Assembly (NCBI GenBank): GCA_036417435.1
Contig: CM070910.1
Coordinates: 19,471,501-19,535,500 of the forward strand
DNA: 64,000 bases
Reading direction: 5' to 3'
Source: Inia geoffrensis
Lineage: Eukaryota; Chordata; Mammalia; Artiodactyla; Iniidae
Shown here: piece after piece, positions 60,141-64,000 of the stretch
How the letters are laid out: each line of letters starts with the position of its first letter
Position numbering within the stretch: position 1 is the first letter of the stretch
Position numbers and translations under genes: made by a program
Notes under the pieces: model-generated
Told to the model about the DNA's origin: nothing
Databases searched by the model: none
Seen by the model: the letters and a program-made list of their open reading frames with translations, nothing else

Positions 60141-60352
60141 GTTTTTTTTTTTTTTTTTTTGCGGTACGCGGGCCTCTCAGTGATGTGGCCTCTCCCGTTG
60201 CGGAGCACAGGCTCCGGATGCACAGGCTCAGCGGCCATGGCTCATGGGCCTAGCTGCTCCGCGGCATGTGGGATCTTCCCGGACCGGGGCACGAACTCGT
60301 GTCCCCTGCATCGGCAGGCGGACTCTCAACCACTGCGCCACCAGGGAAGCCC
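60141..60352 (-). mobile_element. CHR-2-type SINE
   Basis: Poly(T), GCGGTACGCGGGCCTCTC through to CCACCAGGGAAGCCC, an antisense copy. It lies 1.5 kb from a sense copy at 58410. Confidence 0.95.
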
Positions 60353-61569
60353 CAAGATTTTTATATATACCAAGAAGGGACATGGATTTTAAATAGTTGA
60401 GAAATGTTGTGGGATTTTTGAACAAAGCCGTGGTATAGCTCAAATCCTTCTATTGCTCCAGATCCTCAAAGGGATTTCAAGTAGCCTAACCTACAATTTT
60501 CCAAGCCAGAAAAAAGTCAGTTGCAATATGCAAACATCTCTAAGCTGTATTCAAATTCTCCCTGGAATGTTTTGTCTGGTTTTGCTTTTATTATTTTTTT
60601 TTAAGCTACGAAATTGGAAATAGTATATGTGACACATTTAACTCAGTATGTTCTGACAAGTAATAAAGTAATACTTACAATGGTTCCTAAACTACTTGGT
60701 TGAAATATGTTTTACATCAGTGAGTGTGTGAATACATACACAATATTACAAGGAATGGCTTATGATAACTCACTGACTAGCGAAAGATTGCTTCAGAAAA
60801 CATAAATTACCAGAGATCCAAGGAGGAGCTTTCCCTGGGGGGGGGCTTTGAAAGAATTTGCATTTGAATTGGATCCTGAAACTCTAAATTAGAACTTCTC
60901 ACCCATTCTTCAAGATATATTGTAGTTATATATAAGATAGCACTATAGAAATGAAATTCAATGACAACAAATTAGTTTGGTCTTTTAAAAATTATTATCA
61001 GAAGTATGTTACTCTGCTGGGCTAATTCTTGTTCTAAATTCAGCTTGTCGTTATAGCATCAAGAATCTGACCCCAAATGGATTTCATAACTAATCTCTTT
61101 TAATAAATATCCCGAGTCATTGAAATGTAAAAGAAATCTTACATGGAGAACTCAACAAGGAAAACGAGTTGGGAATAACACAGCTTAATAATTGGTAAAT
61201 TTTTTCACCTTGCCTTCTTAAATCTGTGTTACTACTGCCAATAAGATAGGCATATTAAGGCATAAAAATGACTATTTTCTAGAACCTGAGGTCAAATCCA
61301 CTTTAGATACCAAGATATTTATGTATTTATGTCATTGATCAGTTTAGACTGCCACTTATGATTCTTCTGTTCCATCATTCCTAAACATAAATTTAGTCAC
61401 AGGAAATATTTACAGAAAGTTCATTTTTTTAATTAAGAACTAATGGAGAATAACTTATTTAAATATGCTGGGATTTAAATGCATTCTGTAAATGATTTAC
61501 TTATCAGAAATAAAATATTATGTTACATTATATTATGTTATCTTATCTTTAACTATAAGATGAATGGGT
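60353..61569. other. Intergenic stretch upstream of EPM2A
   Basis: A/T-rich, without recognised genes or repeats. Confidence 0.4.
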
Positions 61570-61780
61570 GTCTTTTAGCATCTGGCTCTGCCCCTTCCTT
61601 GCTGTGGGTGGTTTACTGGACCTTTCTTGCTTGTTTTCTCGCATATAAAAATAGGGATAACAATTGCAGTTATCCCATAGGATTGGTGAGAGAATTAAAT
61701 GAGATAATATGAATATGAAAACCATGTATCTGGCATATAAAAAGGGCTCCATAACTATTATAACTATCATAGTTAATAAA
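61570..61780 (+). repeat. MIR SINE
   Basis: 'ATCTGGCTCTGCCCCTTCCTTGCTGTGGGTGG' to 'AAAAATAGGGATAACAATTGCAGTTATCCCATAGGATTGGTGAGAGAATTAAATGAGATAA' and 'AAGGGCTCCATAACTATTATAAC' follow the MIR order. Confidence 0.75.
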
Positions 61781-63149
61781 TTAAAATGATTGACAAAGTA
61801 TGATTGAGACTTTAAAATATGTATTTTTATATTTTGGTATTTCTCTCTTTCCAATTGCATTTTACTTGGGGCGCAATGTAGCCGTCACATTCGTACTATA
61901 TTTAAATCCATGCACGCCATAAAATAAGCTGTTATAAATTTTATTTACGGGCTTAAAATGGTGCTTCCAACTGTTAAAATTATGCAACTTCTTTATGAGG
62001 AGAGAGGAGAAAAGGAAATAATGTCTATTGAAAAAATATATTGTTTTCTTTTTTGTCATTGTTTCATCTACAGAATGGGCAGTATTCCCTTCGGAAGAGC
62101 TGATGGGAATAATGCCATTTGGAAAGTACACAACACAGCAGCATGGCAGAACACAAGAAAGTTCTGAACTGTCAACTTCCAGGGTCCTTGCATGGCCAAA
62201 TGACTCTTATTTTCCTAAAATTACTCTAAGAATGTTTTGTAGCAGCAATTTGAATAAACGGACTCACTTGTCACTGTGATTTAATGTCTATTTTGCTACT
62301 GAATCAGCCGTATTTGGCCAGCCCTGCTGTCTTCACATTTTTCTTTGTGTTTATCCCTAAGCTTAGCAACTAACCAAACACTGAGCGGAATATCGATATT
62401 TAAAAGTGAAATGTATTAATAGTTTACTAATTGTTCCACAGAGAGACTGAGTTTGTATGGTTTACATTTTTGTACTTCTTTCTGTTCTACTTATGATATT
62501 CTGAATGTCTGAAATTTTTTGACTTTCCCCCCACTATTCACAAGCTTTCAATTACTGGTAAAGATGTGTCTTTGGGTGTCTTTAGTTCACATAAGATTGC
62601 TATGTTAAGTGCTGATGAATATAGAAATGTTAAGACCACGAGAACAATTTTAATAAAGAATCAAAAAGTAACAGATTATGTAAACAGGACAGGGGGTTTT
62701 CTTAAGGCAGTGACCAAAATTAAAGCCCCCCTCCTCTGCGCCCTACCCCTAACAGTTTTCTTTTGATCAAATAACTATAAGCCTGTGTTTCTGGACACAG
62801 AATGATGTTTTAAGTTGAAAAAATATTACTGACTTTTACTGAAAGCAAATTCAAAGCAAAAAGATTTACTTTATGCCATTTAAAAATTATCAGTCATATA
62901 TTTACAGTCATAGAATTACCGTTTTGGGGTTTTGTTTTACCTTGGAAAGGCTTGAAAATATTTACTTTAAACCCATTTTTATACGTACTAAAAGTATTAT
63001 AACACTCTTTCGAAAAAAGAAAGTGATCATGTGTCATTTCAGGCATCAAATTGGTCTAGGCAAGGGAAAAGTATTCAGTGTTTTTTGCAGGACCTCTGGG
63101 CTCTGAATGGCGCTTCTTCCACTAATCCGAAAAACTTTAGAGGCGGCAC
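61781..63149. other. Intergenic stretch upstream of EPM2A
   Basis: About 1.4 kb. Overlapping small frames at 61958-62279 and others at 62566-63106 show no recognised similarity. A divergent or upstream non-coding transcript from the EPM2A CpG island could run here, but the sequence does not show one. Confidence 0.4.
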
Positions 63150-63240
63150 GGTCTTTAAAGATCATTATTTTATACCCTCAGTTTACAGGTAAGAACCTGA
63201 GGCCCAGAGAGTGTAAGTGACCTGTTGAAGGTCCGGAGCT
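63150..63240 (-). repeat. MIR fragment next to EPM2A promoter
   Basis: 'CCCTCAGTTTACAGGTAAGAACCTGAGGCCCAGAGAGTGTAAGTGACC' is the conserved MIR 'gaggcccagagag' block in the reverse orientation. Confidence 0.6.
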
Positions 63241-63424
63241 CTCCAGGCACCGCTGCAGGATCTTTCCCCAACTTCACTATTGTGGAGGCTGCTTTCTATA
63301 TGCCATTCTCTTCTTCCTACGACCCTCACAAAAATAATTTCGAGGTTTTTGGGAAAGATTACTGGAAAATCTCGGGGCTTATGAGATGTTTTATTTCCTT
63401 TCCTAACCCCTTTTCCTTGCTTCC

Positions 63425-64000
<576 letters not shown>

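Noticed and set aside
30742..60352. CHR SINEs considered as tRNA genes
   Set aside because: They have a tRNA-derived head and internal promoter-like boxes, but no complete cloverleaf, and they carry poly(A) tails and target-site duplications. They are retroposed SINEs.

Overview
The window is mammalian nuclear DNA, most likely from a cetacean (whale or dolphin) or a close relative. The main evidence is at least eight copies of a young tRNA-derived SINE with a poly(A) tail, of the CHR-2 type. They start with GGGCTTCCCTGGTGGC and end with GTGAGAGGCCCGCGTACCGC. There are also two longer CHR-1-like copies and recent L1 3' ends, and I see no BovB or Bov-tA elements of the kind ruminants carry. Genes have introns and CpG-island promoters, and protein-coding sequence is only about 4% of the window.

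Two protein-coding genes are recognisable, both on the + strand. FBXO30 has a CpG island with a non-coding first exon ending at 8647, a large coding exon (16670-18726) and a short last coding exon (22586-22789). Joined, they give a 745-residue F-box protein. EPM2A (laforin) begins at 63743 inside a second CpG island, and only its first 86 codons are present before the window ends. From memory, SHPRH, FBXO30 and EPM2A lie in this order and on one strand on human chromosome 6q24, so the layout looks like conserved synteny. FBXO30 is a substrate receptor of an SCF ubiquitin ligase and laforin is a glycogen phosphatase. They are neighbours, and I see no sign of a shared pathway.

Layout: 1-8150 is intergenic, with a Tigger-like DNA transposon, an MIR split by an MLT2-like LTR, and an MLT1-like LTR. 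8160-22789 is FBXO30, whose introns hold L2 and MIR fragments and a (CT)n tract. From 22790 to about 25070 is the probable 3' UTR and candidate poly(A) signals, including a second Tigger-like element. 25-33 kb is mostly old sequence with a G-rich/C-rich tract, a MER5A-like element, a local duplication and LTR/L2 pieces. About 33.5-41.15 kb is one old L1 split by six later insertions. 42.3-43.65 kb is an L2 carrying a CHR-1-like SINE. 45.3-45.7 kb holds a long imperfect inverted repeat that I cannot assign to a family. 47.6-60.4 kb is a mixture of L1, CHR-2, hAT and unclassified ancient sequence. 60.4-63.4 kb is largely single-copy-looking DNA upstream of EPM2A.

I found no evidence of a previously undescribed gene system. 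The most unusual signals are the 45.3-45.7 kb hairpin, a twin-primed (5'-inverted) L1 with a perfect 17-bp target-site duplication, the nested insertion stack around it, a 24-bp x 3 tandem repeat in the FBXO30 CpG island, and a (GGGA)n G-quadruplex-type tract downstream of FBXO30. Repeat family names come from memory of consensus sequences, without any database search.
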